Assembly: GCF_030815125.1 (NCBI RefSeq)
Contig: NZ_JAUSWH010000006.1
Span: forward strand, 62,001 to 126,000
Reading direction: 5' to 3'
DNA: 64,000 nucleotides
From: Allorhizobium paknamense
Lineage (GTDB): Bacteria > Pseudomonadota > Alphaproteobacteria > Rhizobiales > Rhizobiaceae
This document shows, one piece after another, positions 51,513 through 61,242 of the stretch. A program made the position numbers and the translations under genes. How positions within the stretch are numbered: the stretch's first letter is position 1; every line of letters begins with the position of its first letter. Under the pieces are notes generated by a model. The model was not told the origin of the DNA and searched no databases. It saw nothing but the letters and a program-made list of their open reading frames with translations.

Positions 51513-53450
51513 CTATCTGATCGTCACGGTTACGCCGGTCTTGCCATAGGCCACATCCAGCTTGTGTCCATCCAGGCTGACATCGGAAAACGTCCCGCGC
51601 AGCGAACCGGCGCCGATCAGCTGGATTTTCTTGCCCTTGGCAGGCTTGTACCCTTCGGCGAGATGCAGCACCAGCTTGCCGCCGGCAAGAGTGGCCCGAT
51701 CGGCGACTTTCAGCGTTCCGTGCCCCTTGTCGCCCACCGTCAGGTCGAGAGTGCCGGTTTTCAGCAGGGTCAATTTACCGCCGACGGTCAAGGGCTCGTT
51801 CGCAGCCACTTTCAGCACGCCGCTCTGGATATAGACATCACCGCTGCCCAGCGCCGTTTCGGAGAGGGCCTGAAGCGTGCCGCCATTGACGAGGGTGCCG
51901 CCGCTATAGGTGTTGGCACCGTTCAGCGAAAGCGAACCACTGCCCAGTTTCGTCAGCCTGCCGGGGCCGGAAATAGTGTTTTTCCAGCTGTCCTCCGCGT
52001 TATAGCCGCCCTTGGCCGCATCCATGGTGACGGTGACATCGCCGTCGAACGCGCCATAGCCATCGGCGGCGGCAAAGAGGTTTAACCGGCCCCAGCCCTC
52101 GGCGTCGTTGAGGATCGGGTAGCCGGAGGGCAGTTCCGTGGTTTTCAACACGACGCGGCGCTGTTGCGCCGTCAGATAGGGAAGGCGGGTTTCCAGCAAT
52201 ACTTCCGCGCCCTTCGGCACGCTGGGCTTCAGGTTGGGATCGGTGATCTGCGGATAGCCATAGGTCAGGCGTTCGGTGAAATAGGCCTTGTTGGCGGCAT
52301 AATCGCCAAAGGTGTCCTGCGCCGTCTTGTCATGCGCCCGCGCCAGGAGCGCGCTGAGATTTGCTGCACCCGTGGCCTTGCCGAGCCAGGTCTGGGTCTG
52401 TTGATAGGCCTCGCCTTTCAGCGCAGCATAGTCCGGGCGGTTGAGATTATAGGCCACCACGGCGGTTGCCTGCACACGCCCGCCCAGCACGTCGAAGGTC
52501 TGATGCATGCCCGCGAGGATGCGGTTTTCACCCATCCTTGCGGCGCGGGTCAGCATTTCCTGATAACGCTGCGGCACCAGATAGGCCATGGTCAGCGCAT
52601 CGCGCCAGCCTTCTGCGGTGTGACCGCTGGGAAAGCCGCCATCGGCAGCGGGCTTGGAGCTTTTGGCGGGCTCAAGTTGCGGCAGCACGATCACCTTGTC
52701 GCTGGCGCGGTAAGGGCGTGCATATTTGTAATAGCGCTTGGCGGGTTCTGTGGAGCCGTTTTCGCTGGTGGCGTTCATCAGGTCCACGGCCTTGCCGAGA
52801 TCCTCGTTATCCTTCGAGCCGACGCCGCGATCATTGCCCTTGTCTTCATACTTTACCTTGACCGCATCGGCGGGCATGTCGGTGATGGTGGTGATCTGGC
52901 GGGTGCCCTTGCGCCAGGCATCCGTCAGCGGCCCCAAACCATCGGTGACGCTGTAAGCCTTGTTGCGACGATCATCGAGATAGGCGGCCAGCGCCTGTTC
53001 CGGCGTGCGGGCGCTGGTGACCTTGACCGAATAGGCAATATTCGCCTCATGCAATTCCGGATGCTTCTTCACACCGTCGGTGGCGCTGCCGGGAATACCA
53101 TCCCAATCGGATTTTACCACCGGCGGGCAGCCATTGGCTTCCGGCGCATCCTGGTCTGCATCGACGAAGGGGCTGCGCGGTGTCCAGAGATCGAGGAAGC
53201 CGGAGAGGACGCGCACGCCCGCATTGGTTTCGATGGTTGCCATGCAGGCAATGCCGCGCTGGTTGGTGGCGCCGGTATCGACATAAGCGGCCACGCCCTG
53301 CGGAATGGGAGCGCTGTCTTCATGACCGACACCGGCAGGCGGCATGGGCAGAGCAATATCGGCAGCATGCGCCGTCTGCGCCAGAGGAGGCGTGAGGCAG
53401 GTGGCAAGGGCAAGCAGGGCAAGGGACTGCGTAAAATGGCTTTTGATCAT
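51513..53450 (-). CDS. Secreted class A-like acid phosphatase with autotransporter-associated beta repeats
   Basis: A 645-residue exported protein (signal peptide MIKSHFTQSLALLALATC...AHA-ADI). Residues ~60-350 form a PAP2/class A acid phosphatase: KRYYKYARP, PSGHT in GGFPSGHTAEGW, and NRILAGMHQTFD containing the final catalytic His and Asp (Asn instead of Ser before the Arg). Residues ~460-645 carry an autotransporter-associated beta-strand repeat (GPGRLTKLGSGSLSLNGANTYSG, then GTLVNGGTLQ) and beta-helix-like strands. No C-terminal beta-barrel translocator is visible, so it is probably periplasmic or secreted by another route. Phosphate scavenging is the likely job; no pho box was recognised. 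Confidence 0.88.
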   Translation of the reverse strand: MIKSHFTQSLALLALATCLTPPLAQTAHAADIALPMPPAGVGHEDSAPIPQGVAAYVDTGATNQRGIACMATIETNAGVRVLSGFLDLWTPRSPFVDADQDAPEANGCPPVVKSDWDGIPGSATDGVKKHPELHEANIAYSVKVTSARTPEQALAAYLDDRRNKAYSVTDGLGPLTDAWRKGTRQITTITDMPADAVKVKYEDKGNDRGVGSKDNEDLGKAVDLMNATSENGSTEPAKRYYKYARPYRASDKVIVLPQLEPAKSSKPAADGGFPSGHTAEGWRDALTMAYLVPQRYQEMLTRAARMGENRILAGMHQTFDVLGGRVQATAVVAYNLNRPDYAALKGEAYQQTQTWLGKATGAANLSALLARAHDKTAQDTFGDYAANKAYFTERLTYGYPQITDPNLKPSVPKGAEVLLETRLPYLTAQQRRVVLKTTELPSGYPILNDAEGWGRLNLFAAADGYGAFDGDVTVTMDAAKGGYNAEDSWKNTISGPGRLTKLGSGSLSLNGANTYSGGTLVNGGTLQALSETALGSGDVYIQSGVLKVAANEPLTVGGKLTLLKTGTLDLTVGDKGHGTLKVADRATLAGGKLVLHLAEGYKPAKGKKIQLIGAGSLRGTFSDVSLDGHKLDVAYGKTGVTVTIR

Positions 53451-53699
53451 GGCGCACTCTGGTTTCGAGGTTTGATGCCTCCTGCCGCAACCGGGTTGTG
53501 GGCGGGAAACATGCGGTCTAACGATTGGGGCGAAGACATAATCGTCGTTTTGCGCAGTTCACGTCGCGTCGATTATGTTTTACGTCCACAATGAAATTTT
53601 CGCAGGCAGGTAAAAGGCGATAAATGTTACAAACGTTTGTGGATGTTTGTGAATACGGAAAAAATAAACGACGCACACCCACGCGAAAGGGAATGATGC

Positions 53700-54467
53700 A
53701 TGGCTGATGGCCCGAAGGGACCGTGGAGCGAGGATGAGCGGCATGACCTGCCGCCACTGGAGGAAGTAAGCGAAGAGGGCGGACGCGAACCCTTCTTCAA
53801 TATGCCGGGCGGCGTGCTGGTCGCGCTCGCATTGCTGTTCCTGATCTTTGCCATCCAGGACTGGATCGTTTCTCCCGCGCTCTCGGAATGGATCGTGCTG
53901 GAATTCGGCTTTTCACCGATTCGCTATGCCTATCCTCTGGCCCAGCAGGATCTCGCCTGGATCTGGACACCATTGACCTATTCCCTCCTGCATGGCGGGG
54001 TGCAGCACCTGCTGTTCAACGGCCTTTGGCTTGCGGTGTTCGGCACGCCGGTTTTCCGGCGCATCGGCGCGATACGCTTCTGTCTGTTGTGGTTGGTAAC
54101 GGCTGTTGGCGGGGCGGCGCTTCACATGCTGTTGAACTGGGGGGATGCGACGCTTCTGGTCGGCTCCTCCGCCGTGATTGCCGGAATGATGGGCTGCGCC
54201 TGCCGGTTTGCCTTCGGGGCCGGCCGGCATGCTTTCCGATTCGCGGATGATGTGCGGTTTCTCAGGCGATTCGGCATTCTCGAGGCGCTGAAGATCCGAA
54301 TGGTTGTAACCTTTATTCTTGTTTTCGGCGTGAGCAACCTGATTTTCGCGGTCGGCCCACCGATCTTTGGCGATCCGGGCGGCCCAATTGCCTGGGATGC
54401 GCATCTCGGCGGTTTCCTCGTAGGTTTCCTGGGGTTTGCAGCTTTTGACAGAGATGCGCCGCGATAG
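53700..54467 (+). CDS. Rhomboid-family intramembrane serine protease
   Basis: A 255-residue membrane protein with an acidic cytoplasmic N-terminus (~1-35) and six to seven helices. The L1/HxxxN region is LLHGGVQHLLFNGLWLAVFG; the catalytic Ser is probably Ser157 in LLVGSSAVIAGMMG, where the usual GxSG has Ala instead of the second Gly; the catalytic His is His235 in WDAHLGGFLVGFLG. Activity is plausible with the Gly-to-Ala change but not certain. ATG 53700 follows GCGAAAGGGAATG. A separate promoter region (249 bp) precedes it. Confidence 0.87.
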   Translation: MADGPKGPWSEDERHDLPPLEEVSEEGGREPFFNMPGGVLVALALLFLIFAIQDWIVSPALSEWIVLEFGFSPIRYAYPLAQQDLAWIWTPLTYSLLHGGVQHLLFNGLWLAVFGTPVFRRIGAIRFCLLWLVTAVGGAALHMLLNWGDATLLVGSSAVIAGMMGCACRFAFGAGRHAFRFADDVRFLRRFGILEALKIRMVVTFILVFGVSNLIFAVGPPIFGDPGGPIAWDAHLGGFLVGFLGFAAFDRDAPR

Positions 54468-54615
54468 GACATTGCGTCGCAGGTAAATTGCAGGCACAAT
54501 CTCGTGATCGGCTGTGCGTTTGGAGGACAAACCGCCGGGTTGCAGGGAGGCCTGGACTGGGAAGTCCTCAAGCCATTGCATGACGAGAATGCTGGGATTT
54601 GCTGAGGAGGAAGCA

Positions 54616-55050
54616 ATGTCTGTAACCGTGAGGATGATTCTCGAGGAAAAAGGCCGTGACGTCGTGACCGTCGGGCCGACAGTGACGCTGGCGGAAGCCG
54701 CAACCGTTCTGCATGAGAAGAAGATTGGTGCCATCGTGGTGATCGGCATGGAAAACCGCATCGTCGGCATCTTTACCGAACGCGACCTTGCCTCGGCCAT
54801 TGGCCGTCTTGGTCCTGAATCTCTGAGCCTGCCGGTCTCCAAGGTGATGACCGCCAATGTACATCGCTGCACCGAGGAAACCACCGTCAACGAGCTGATG
54901 GAACTGATGAGCCGCAGGCGCTTCCGTCACGTTCCGGTTGAAAGCGGCGGCAAGCTCTGTGGCATCGTCTCCATCGGTGACGTGGTCAAGCAGCGCATCC
55001 GCGAGGTAGAACTCGAGGCTGAGCACATCAAGGCCTATATCGCCGGGTAA
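54616..55050 (+). CDS. CBS-domain pair protein
   Basis: A 144-residue protein consisting of two CBS motifs: VRMILEEKGRDVVTVGP ... IVGIFTERDLASAI (1-70) and VSKVMTANVHRCTEETTVNELMELM ... LCGIVSIGDVVKQRI (75-135). Such stand-alone pairs bind adenosine nucleotides and modulate a partner protein that cannot be named here. ATG at 54616 follows GAGGAGGAAG. The same frame is open from 54514 but the homology begins at MSVTVRM. Confidence 0.9.
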   Translation: MSVTVRMILEEKGRDVVTVGPTVTLAEAATVLHEKKIGAIVVIGMENRIVGIFTERDLASAIGRLGPESLSLPVSKVMTANVHRCTEETTVNELMELMSRRRFRHVPVESGGKLCGIVSIGDVVKQRIREVELEAEHIKAYIAG

Positions 55051-55096
55051 TATCGAGCTGTTGCACGATTAAACCGCTTTGACTGCCTGAAATATC

Positions 55097-55140
55097 AATA
55101 TGCCCGGCATGGCCCTTGATGGGGCCGTGTCGGGCATATT
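55097..55140. terminator. Bidirectional terminator between CBS and patatin genes
   Basis: aatatgcccg (55097-55106) pairs with cgggcatatt (55131-55140), with an inner ggccc/ggggcc stem, and lies between two convergent genes. Confidence 0.8.
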
Positions 55141-55180
55141 TCGTGTTAAAATCACAGGGTGCGGCTTCGGTTCAAGCACT

Positions 55181-56110
55181 CTACCGTGTAAACGCTTCCT
55201 GCATGCGGCGGATTTCGCTGATGCGGGCCATGGTTTCCTCATAGCCGCGTGCAATCGTCTCTTCCGCCCGGTGAAACTCGGAGAGCCCGATATCGTTGAC
55301 GCGGGGGTGCAGCGCCAGATCCGGCGGATCGCCAGCCAGCCGGGCGCGGGAAATACGATCCTGGATGATGTTGAAGGATTGCACCATCACGGAGGTCAGG
55401 CCGAGCTTGTCGCGTAGCAGCGAACTGCCCTCGTGCAGGGCTTCGCCCACCTTGTGCTTGACCACGGCGGAGCGTCCGAACACGTCATAGTTCAGGTTCA
55501 CGGCCACCACCAGCGGCTGCTCATAGGAACGGCAGACCGAAACCGGTACTGGATTGACCAGGGCGCCATCTACTAGCGTTCGGCCATTGCTGCGGATGGG
55601 CTCGAAAATTCCAGGCAGTGCGTAGGATGCGCGAAGAGCGGTAATCAAGGAACCGCCATCGATCCAGACCTCATGACCGCTTTTCAATTCGGAGGCGACC
55701 GCGACGAACGGCTTGGGAAGGTCCTCGATGGTCATGCCTTCCAGATGTTCCTGCATGCGCTTGGTCAGCCGCATGCCGCCCAGGAGACCGCCGCCGCCAA
55801 TGGTGAGGTCCAGCAGCGACGCAATGCGGCGCATGGTCAGCGAGCGGGCAAATTCCTCCAGTTCGGCAAGTTTCCCCGCGAGATAGCAGCCACCCGCCAG
55901 CGCGCCGATGGACGTGCCTGCCACCATGCCGATTTCAATTCCGGCTTCATCCAGCGCCTTCAGCACGCCGATATGCGCCCAGCCCCGCGCGGCTCCGCCA
56001 CCTAGCGCCAGTGCTATCTTGGGTTTTGGGGGCGGCAGGGCCACGGGTTCGTTTTCCGCCGGTTTCCCGGCTCCACCAGCACCGTGGGATTTCAAGCTCC
56101 AGTTCAGCAT
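55181..56110 (-). CDS. Patatin-like phospholipase (RssA family)
   Basis: A 309-residue patatin-family acyl hydrolase. The oxyanion motif LGGGAARG (37-44), nucleophile Ser67 in GTSIG, and catalytic Asp181 in DGALVN are all present; IGVLKALDEAGI and SYALPGIFEPI are typical of the RssA/YlbK group. There is no signal peptide; a Pro-rich N-terminal segment (~20-32) precedes the domain. It likely hydrolyses phospholipids or lysophospholipids. The ATG 56108-56110 has GGAG upstream; a TTG at 56128 is possible. Confidence 0.9.
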   Translation of the reverse strand: MLNWSLKSHGAGGAGKPAENEPVALPPPKPKIALALGGGAARGWAHIGVLKALDEAGIEIGMVAGTSIGALAGGCYLAGKLAELEEFARSLTMRRIASLLDLTIGGGGLLGGMRLTKRMQEHLEGMTIEDLPKPFVAVASELKSGHEVWIDGGSLITALRASYALPGIFEPIRSNGRTLVDGALVNPVPVSVCRSYEQPLVVAVNLNYDVFGRSAVVKHKVGEALHEGSSLLRDKLGLTSVMVQSFNIIQDRISRARLAGDPPDLALHPRVNDIGLSEFHRAEETIARGYEETMARISEIRRMQEAFTR

Positions 56111-56231
56111 GCTCCGTCTCCAGCCCAAGGTATGATGATGAGCGTTTGAAGCTTACCAAAGTCTTGAGGAACGGCGCAGAAAAATGACAGCGCTTGTCAA
56201 ATTTCGTTTACGCCCGAAAAACGACGTGGGA

Positions 56232-56693
56232 TTATCGAGCTTGACCATCGTCGCCGTAAACGGCCTGCGGGTCGAAATGCCGATGATCGTCAACGATCAC
56301 CGTTTTCGCGGCGCCATTTTCCACCGTCACGGCGCGGTAGAAACATGAGCGCCGTCCGGTATGGCAGGTGGCATCATGGCCTGCCACTTCCACCTTCAAC
56401 CACACGGCATCCTGGTCGCAATCCACCCGGATTTCCTTGACGCTCTGGAGATTGCCCGAGCTTTCGCCCTTCTTCCAGATCGCCTTGCGCGAGCGGCTGT
56501 AATAATGGGCGACGCCGCTTTCCAGCGTCAACGACAGCGCCTCAGCATTCATATGCGCCACCATCAGCAGTTCGCCGTCCCGATGATCGGTCACCACTGC
56601 CGTCAGTAGCCCATGCGCGTCGAATTTCGGCGTCAGCAGGCCGGCATCTTCCAGTTCGCTCTTGTCTTTGGAGGGGGCAGGGAAATCGATCAT
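56232..56693 (-). CDS. hisI: Phosphoribosyl-AMP cyclohydrolase
   Basis: A 153-residue enzyme of histidine synthesis that opens the adenine ring of PR-AMP. The zinc/active-site motif [14 protein letters not shown] and [13 protein letters not shown] carries the conserved cysteines; [19 protein letters not shown] is the substrate-binding signature. Only the cyclohydrolase domain is present, so HisE is encoded elsewhere, as usual in alphaproteobacteria. It follows folE on the same strand 89 bp downstream of the folE stop, with a terminator between them. Confidence 0.96.
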   Translation of the reverse strand: MIDFPAPSKDKSELEDAGLLTPKFDAHGLLTAVVTDHRDGELLMVAHMNAEALSLTLESGVAHYYSRSRKAIWKKGESSGNLQSVKEIRVDCDQDAVWLKVEVAGHDATCHTGRRSCFYRAVTVENGAAKTVIVDDHRHFDPQAVYGDDGQAR

Positions 56694-56711
56694 GGCGGGA
56701 GTTCTCACAAA

Positions 56712-56745
56712 GAAAAAACGCGGATCGTTTTCTCCGATCCGCGTT
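56712..56745 (-). terminator. Intrinsic terminator of folE
   Basis: On the minus strand aacgcggatc (complement of 56736-56745) pairs with gatccgcgtt (complement of 56717-56726) and is followed by TTTTCT. Confidence 0.88.
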
Positions 56746-56782
56746 ATGCCGTTACATCATTTCCCGTGAGGTGAAAAGCGGC

Positions 56783-57388
56783 TCAGCGTCCACGCACCAT
56801 GGTCATGAAGCGCACCTGCTCGGCGGCATTGTTCTTGAAATCGCCGGTGAAGGTGGTGGTGAGCGTGGTGGAACCGGACTTCTGAATGCCGCGCATGGCC
56901 ATGCACATGTGTTCTGCATCCACCATGACAGCAACGCCGCGCGGCTTCAGATGCGTATCGATGGCCTCGGCGATCTGTGCGGTCATCGCTTCCTGCGTTT
57001 GCAGGCGGCGCGCAAACACATCGACGATGCGGGCGATCTTGGAAAGACCCAGAACCCGCCCGGCTGGCAGGTACGCGACATGCGCCTTGCCGATCACCGG
57101 CAGCATATGGTGCTCGCAGTGGGAGAAGAACGGAATGTCGCGCACCAGAACGATGTCGTCATACCCGGCAACTTCCTCGAAGGTCGTGCCCAGAACGTCG
57201 TCAACATCGGCATGATAGCCGCTGAACAATTCCGCATAAGCCTTGGCCACGCGCTTCGGCGTATCGAGAAGCCCTTCGCGGGTGGGGTCGTCGCCTGCCC
57301 AGCGCAGAAGCGTGCGAACAGCGTCTTCCGCTTCTTCGCGGCTGGGGCGAGCCGCTTCCGGCGACAATTTCTTTACGATGGCATCCAT
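56783..57388 (-). CDS. folE: GTP cyclohydrolase I
   Basis: A 201-residue homodecameric-type enzyme that converts GTP to 7,8-dihydroneopterin triphosphate for folate (and queuosine) synthesis. The zinc site is CEHHMLP plus the Cys of [42 protein letters not shown] and [14 protein letters not shown] are the family landmarks, all intact. It starts at ATG 57386-57388 with GGAGACAAAGGGC upstream; the frame open to 57466 adds a non-homologous segment. Confidence 0.96.
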   Translation of the reverse strand: MDAIVKKLSPEAARPSREEAEDAVRTLLRWAGDDPTREGLLDTPKRVAKAYAELFSGYHADVDDVLGTTFEEVAGYDDIVLVRDIPFFSHCEHHMLPVIGKAHVAYLPAGRVLGLSKIARIVDVFARRLQTQEAMTAQIAEAIDTHLKPRGVAVMVDAEHMCMAMRGIQKSGSTTLTTTFTGDFKNNAAEQVRFMTMVRGR

Positions 57389-57860
57389 GCCCTTTGTCTC
57401 CTGTTCAGTCGCCTTGGACGGAACCTTTAAAGAGGAACCCGGTTGTAAATGCGTAATTCTACTCATAATGCAAGTCCAATCCTGCTTCCGACGCTCGCTT
57501 CAGCCTCTCACTGTCACGTTTGCGGCTTTCCCGTCCTGTTTGCGTCACCGGAAAAGCGCACGATCTTAAGTAGAGAATGCGCATGCATCATAGAGCCTTG
57601 CTTTTCTCATATGGTCCGCGTGTCTCACGTTTTCGAGTGAGCCGGCAGACAAATTGATCTTACGCCTGCCGGGGTCTACCGGATCAGTCCTTCAATCCCA
57701 TTCCTGAAAAAACCATCTGTTTCCGTTTCTCTCCCCCCTGCTATATAATGCATGAAGCAGACCGGTTGAGAACCGCAAACGCAACACAGTGTTGCGCAAA
57801 GCTTTACGGTGACAAGGGCCCGTTTTTCGTTTTTACGCCTTGGCGGAGCAAAGTTTCCCG
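57389..57860. other. Divergent folE / Fe-S scaffold intergenic region
   Basis: No gene was recognised in these 472 bp, which hold the promoters of folE (leftward) and the scaffold gene (rightward). gccggcag at ~57641 and cctgccgg at ~57666 are inverted but may be chance. Part of it is T- and C-rich. Confidence 0.45.
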
Positions 57861-58304
57861 ATGGATGACATTTACAACAGCAAGATCCTCGAATTTGCAG
57901 GCAATATCAGCCACATCGGCGTGCTGGACCCGGCAGATGCCAGCGCTGAGAAGCATTCCCGCCTGTGCGGCTCGCGCCTGAAAGTCTATCTGACGGTTGA
58001 CGCCGGGAAAATCAGGGGTTTTTCCCATGAGGTGAAGGCCTGCGCCCTGGGCCAGGCCTCTGCATCGGTGATGGCGCGCACGATCGTTGGCGCAAGCTTT
58101 GCCGAAGTGCGGCAGGCGCGGGCGGATATGCTCGCCATGCTGAAGCAAGGCGGAGATGGCCCCTCCGGCCGCTTTGAAGACATGCGCTATCTGAAGCCTG
58201 TGAAGGATTATCCCGCCCGGCACGCCTCAACCATGCTCACCTTTGAGGCGGTGGTGGACTGTCTCGACCAGATCGAGGCCAAAGATCACGCCATGGCGGG
58301 GTAA
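57861..58304 (+). CDS. Iron-sulfur cluster assembly scaffold protein (IscU/NifU N-terminal type)
   Basis: A 147-residue NifU_N-type scaffold. The three ligand cysteines appear in SRLCGSRLKVYL, KACALGQASASVM and VVDCLDQIEA, with the Asp/Gly neighbours expected of IscU/SufU proteins. It assembles transient Fe-S clusters for transfer. No cysteine desulfurase is adjacent. ATG 57861 follows a weak site. The next gene (yidD) starts 1 bp after its stop, so these two, DUF2267 and probably thrS are closely spaced rightward. Confidence 0.87.
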   Translation: MDDIYNSKILEFAGNISHIGVLDPADASAEKHSRLCGSRLKVYLTVDAGKIRGFSHEVKACALGQASASVMARTIVGASFAEVRQARADMLAMLKQGGDGPSGRFEDMRYLKPVKDYPARHASTMLTFEAVVDCLDQIEAKDHAMAG

Positions 58305-58305
58305 A

Positions 58306-58683
58306 ATGTGCCAGTTCTGCGAACTTGCCGAAGATGAGGATGAAAAGCCGCGCGCCGGGCGCAACTATGTCGGGCCGTTTCGCAAAACCCCGGGGCGGCT
58401 GATCGGCATGGGGGTGATCCGTCTTTATCAGCTTACGCTCTCCAGCCTTGTCGGAAGTCACTGCCGTCATAGCCCCACCTGTTCGGAATATGGCTATGAG
58501 GCAATTGCCCGTCATGGCATGTGGAGCGGCGGCTGGCTTACGCTTTTTCGGGTCCTGCGCTGCGGGCCCGGCGGCACCTGGGGGGTGGATGATGTGCCGC
58601 CTGTGCTGGGCAATGGCTTTCGCTTCTGGCAGGTCTGGCGGCTGTGGCGGTTCGGGCGCAAGCGGGCCGGGGCACGCCTTTGA
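58306..58683 (+). CDS. yidD: Membrane protein insertion efficiency factor YidD
   Basis: A 125-residue YidD protein that assists YidC-dependent membrane insertion. The signature SHCRHSPTCSEYGYEAIARHG (residues ~47-67) is followed by GGWLTLFRVLRCGP and GGTWGVDDVP. The N-terminus is longer than the usual ~85 residues and has a MCQFCELAEDEDEK prefix with two cysteines. ATG 58306 overlaps closely with the scaffold gene stop. Confidence 0.93.
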   Translation: MCQFCELAEDEDEKPRAGRNYVGPFRKTPGRLIGMGVIRLYQLTLSSLVGSHCRHSPTCSEYGYEAIARHGMWSGGWLTLFRVLRCGPGGTWGVDDVPPVLGNGFRFWQVWRLWRFGRKRAGARL

Positions 58684-59114
58684 CCGTGCCTGAGGAATAT
58701 CGTCAGGCCTCGCGTGATTTTGAGGCTGTGCTCGTCGATCTGCGGGATCATGCCATGCTTGCCACCACGCATCGGGCGTTTACCACGCTGGAAGCAGTGC
58801 TGCGGGTTTTCCGCCGCCGCCTGACCGTTGCGGAGGGGCTTGCCTTTGCCGACCTTCTGCCCGTTGGGCTCCGGGCGCTGTTTGTCAGCCATTGGGATTG
58901 CCATCAGCCCGCTTTGCCGTTTCTGTCGCGCACGGAAATGATGGCGGAGGTGCTGGCGCTTCGGCACAATCACAATCTTTCGACGGACACCGCGATCGAG
59001 GATGTGGTCACGGTGCTGCGCCGTCATCTGGATGAGAACGCGTTGCAGATGTTTCTGGCAGGCCTTTCATCGCCGGCGCTTTCCTTCTGGGGCTTTGAGC
59101 CCCTTGCCGATTAG
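58680..59114 (+). CDS. DUF2267 protein
   Basis: A ~144-residue all-helical protein of the DUF2267 family: REYRQ-like N-terminus, TTHRAFTTLEAVLRVFRRRLTVAEGLAFADLLPVGLRALF, and AIEDVVTVLRRHLDENALQMFLAGL. The function is unknown. The start is uncertain between TTG 58680 (overlapping the yidD stop as TTGA) and GTG 58686. It is in the same rightward run as the Fe-S scaffold and yidD. Confidence 0.78.
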   Translation: MTVPEEYRQASRDFEAVLVDLRDHAMLATTHRAFTTLEAVLRVFRRRLTVAEGLAFADLLPVGLRALFVSHWDCHQPALPFLSRTEMMAEVLALRHNHNLSTDTAIEDVVTVLRRHLDENALQMFLAGLSSPALSFWGFEPLAD

Positions 59115-59222
59115 ACTTTACTGACAAGGCGAATTTCAGTATCCAGCCGCTTCATTCCCGGCGGTATCGCGCCGGTTCATATCACCACCCGCATTGGTTG
59201 GCGGGACTGGAGTGGAGCTATC

Positions 59223-61220
59223 ATGTCTGAAGCCGTTTCCCTTACATTTCCCGATGGTTCCGTGCGCAGCTTCGAGGCTGGCGCAACGGGCAAGGACGTC
59301 GCCGAATCGATCTCTAAATCGCTGGCCAAGAAGGCGGTTGCGATCGCGCTGGATGGCGAAGTTCGCGACCTTGCCGATCCGGTGACCAGCGGAAAAATCG
59401 AAATCATCACCCGCACCGATCCGCGCGCGCTGGAACTGATCCGCCACGACTGCGCTCACGTCATGGCAGAAGCCGTGCAGGAGCTGTGGCCCGGCACGCA
59501 GGTAACCATCGGTCCGGTGATCGAAAACGGCTTCTATTACGACTTCGCCAAGAATGAGCCCTTCACCCCGGACGATCTGCCGAAGATCGAAAAGAAGATG
59601 AAGGAAATCATTGGCCGCAACCAGGCCTTCCGCAAGGAAGTCTGGCCGCGCAACAAGGCCAAGGAGGTTTTCGCCGCCAAGGGGGAAGCCTACAAGGTCG
59701 AGCTGGTCGATGCGATCCCGGAAGATCAGGACGTCAAGATTTACTATCAGGGCGATTGGTTCGACCTCTGCCGTGGCCCGCATATGGCGTCGACCGGCCA
59801 GATCGGCACGGCCTTCAAGCTGATGAAGGTGGCAGGGGCTTACTGGCGCGGCGATAGCAATAATCCGATGCTGACGCGCATCTACGGCACCGCCTGGGCC
59901 GAGCAGGCCGATCTCGACCAGTATCTGCATGTGCTGGCGGAAGCTGAAAAGCGCGATCACCGCAAGCTGGGCCGGGAAATGGATCTCTTTCATTTCCAGG
60001 AAGAAGGCCCCGGCGTTGTGTTCTGGCACGGCAAGGGCTGGCGCATGTTCCAGGCGCTGACGGCCTATATGCGCCGCCGCCTGTCCGGCACCTATCAGGA
60101 AGTCAACGCGCCGCAGGTGCTGGACAAGTCGCTGTGGGAAACCTCCGGTCACTGGGGCTGGTATCAGGAAAACATGTTTGCCGTGAAATCGGCGCATGCC
60201 TTTACCCATCCCGACGATGAAGAGGCCGACCAGCGCATCTTTGCCTTGAAGCCGATGAACTGCCCCGGCCATGTTCAGATCTTCAAGCACGGGTTGAAGT
60301 CTTACCGTGATATGCCTGTGCGCCTTGCGGAATTCGGTCTCGTGCATCGTTATGAGGCGTCTGGTGCGCTGCACGGCCTGATGCGCGTGCGCGGCTTTAC
60401 CCAGGACGATGCACATGTCTTCTGCACGGAAGAGCAGATGGCGGCGGAATGCTTGCGCATCAACGATCTCATCCTGTCGGTTTACGAGGATTTCGGCTTC
60501 AAGGAAGTGGTGGTGAAGCTTTCCACCCGTCCGGAAAAGCGCGTCGGGTCTGATGCTCTGTGGGATCGCGCCGAAAGCGTGATGATGGATGTGTTGAAGA
60601 CCATCGAGGAGCAGTCTGGCGGCCGCATCAAGACCGGCATTCTGCCGGGCGAAGGCGCCTTCTACGGTCCGAAGTTCGAATACACGCTGAAAGACGCCAT
60701 CGGGCGTGACTGGCAGTGCGGAACCACACAGGTTGACTTCAACCTGCCGGAACGCTTCGGCGCCTTCTACATCGACCAGAATTCGGAAAAGACCCAGCCG
60801 GTGATGATCCACCGTGCCATTTGCGGCTCGATGGAGCGGTTCCTCGGCATTCTGATCGAGAACTTCGCCGGTCACATGCCGTTGTGGTTTGCGCCGCTTC
60901 AGGTGGTCGTGGCGACGATCACCTCCGATGCCGACGATTACGGCCGTGAAGTGGCCGAACTGCTGCGCGATGCGGGGCTTGAGGTGGAAACCGATTTCCG
61001 CAACGAAAAGATCAATTACAAGATCCGCGAGCATTCGGTGACCAAGGTGCCGGTCATCATCGTCTGCGGCCGCAAGGAAGCGGAAGAGCGTACGGTCAAT
61101 ATTCGCCGCCTCGGCTCGCAGGAGCAGGTTTCGCTTTCGCTGGATGAGGCGGTGGCAAGGCTTGCCGACGAGGCAACGCCGCCGGATGTAAAGCGCAAGG
61201 CCACTAAAAAGACGGCCTGA
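59223..61220 (+). CDS. thrS: Threonyl-tRNA synthetase
   Basis: A 665-residue class II synthetase that charges tRNA-Thr. TGS domain at the N-terminus ([14 protein letters not shown]), editing domain with [18 protein letters not shown] and [15 protein letters not shown] ([11 protein letters not shown]) zinc/editing motifs, catalytic core with motif 2 [11 protein letters not shown] and [19 protein letters not shown], motif 3 [21 protein letters not shown], and the anticodon-binding domain from ~560. Full length for the family. No T-box leader was seen in the 108 bp upstream. The gene ends next to element A. Confidence 0.97.
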   Translation: MSEAVSLTFPDGSVRSFEAGATGKDVAESISKSLAKKAVAIALDGEVRDLADPVTSGKIEIITRTDPRALELIRHDCAHVMAEAVQELWPGTQVTIGPVIENGFYYDFAKNEPFTPDDLPKIEKKMKEIIGRNQAFRKEVWPRNKAKEVFAAKGEAYKVELVDAIPEDQDVKIYYQGDWFDLCRGPHMASTGQIGTAFKLMKVAGAYWRGDSNNPMLTRIYGTAWAEQADLDQYLHVLAEAEKRDHRKLGREMDLFHFQEEGPGVVFWHGKGWRMFQALTAYMRRRLSGTYQEVNAPQVLDKSLWETSGHWGWYQENMFAVKSAHAFTHPDDEEADQRIFALKPMNCPGHVQIFKHGLKSYRDMPVRLAEFGLVHRYEASGALHGLMRVRGFTQDDAHVFCTEEQMAAECLRINDLILSVYEDFGFKEVVVKLSTRPEKRVGSDALWDRAESVMMDVLKTIEEQSGGRIKTGILPGEGAFYGPKFEYTLKDAIGRDWQCGTTQVDFNLPERFGAFYIDQNSEKTQPVMIHRAICGSMERFLGILIENFAGHMPLWFAPLQVVVATITSDADDYGREVAELLRDAGLEVETDFRNEKINYKIREHSVTKVPVIIVCGRKEAEERTVNIRRLGSQEQVSLSLDEAVARLADEATPPDVKRKATKKTA

Positions 61221-61242
61221 ACTAAAATTTGCCCGAAAAGAG

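Noticed and set aside
59115..59222. T-box leader upstream of thrS
   Set aside because: Only 108 bp, without a T-box sequence; T-boxes are also unusual in alphaproteobacteria.
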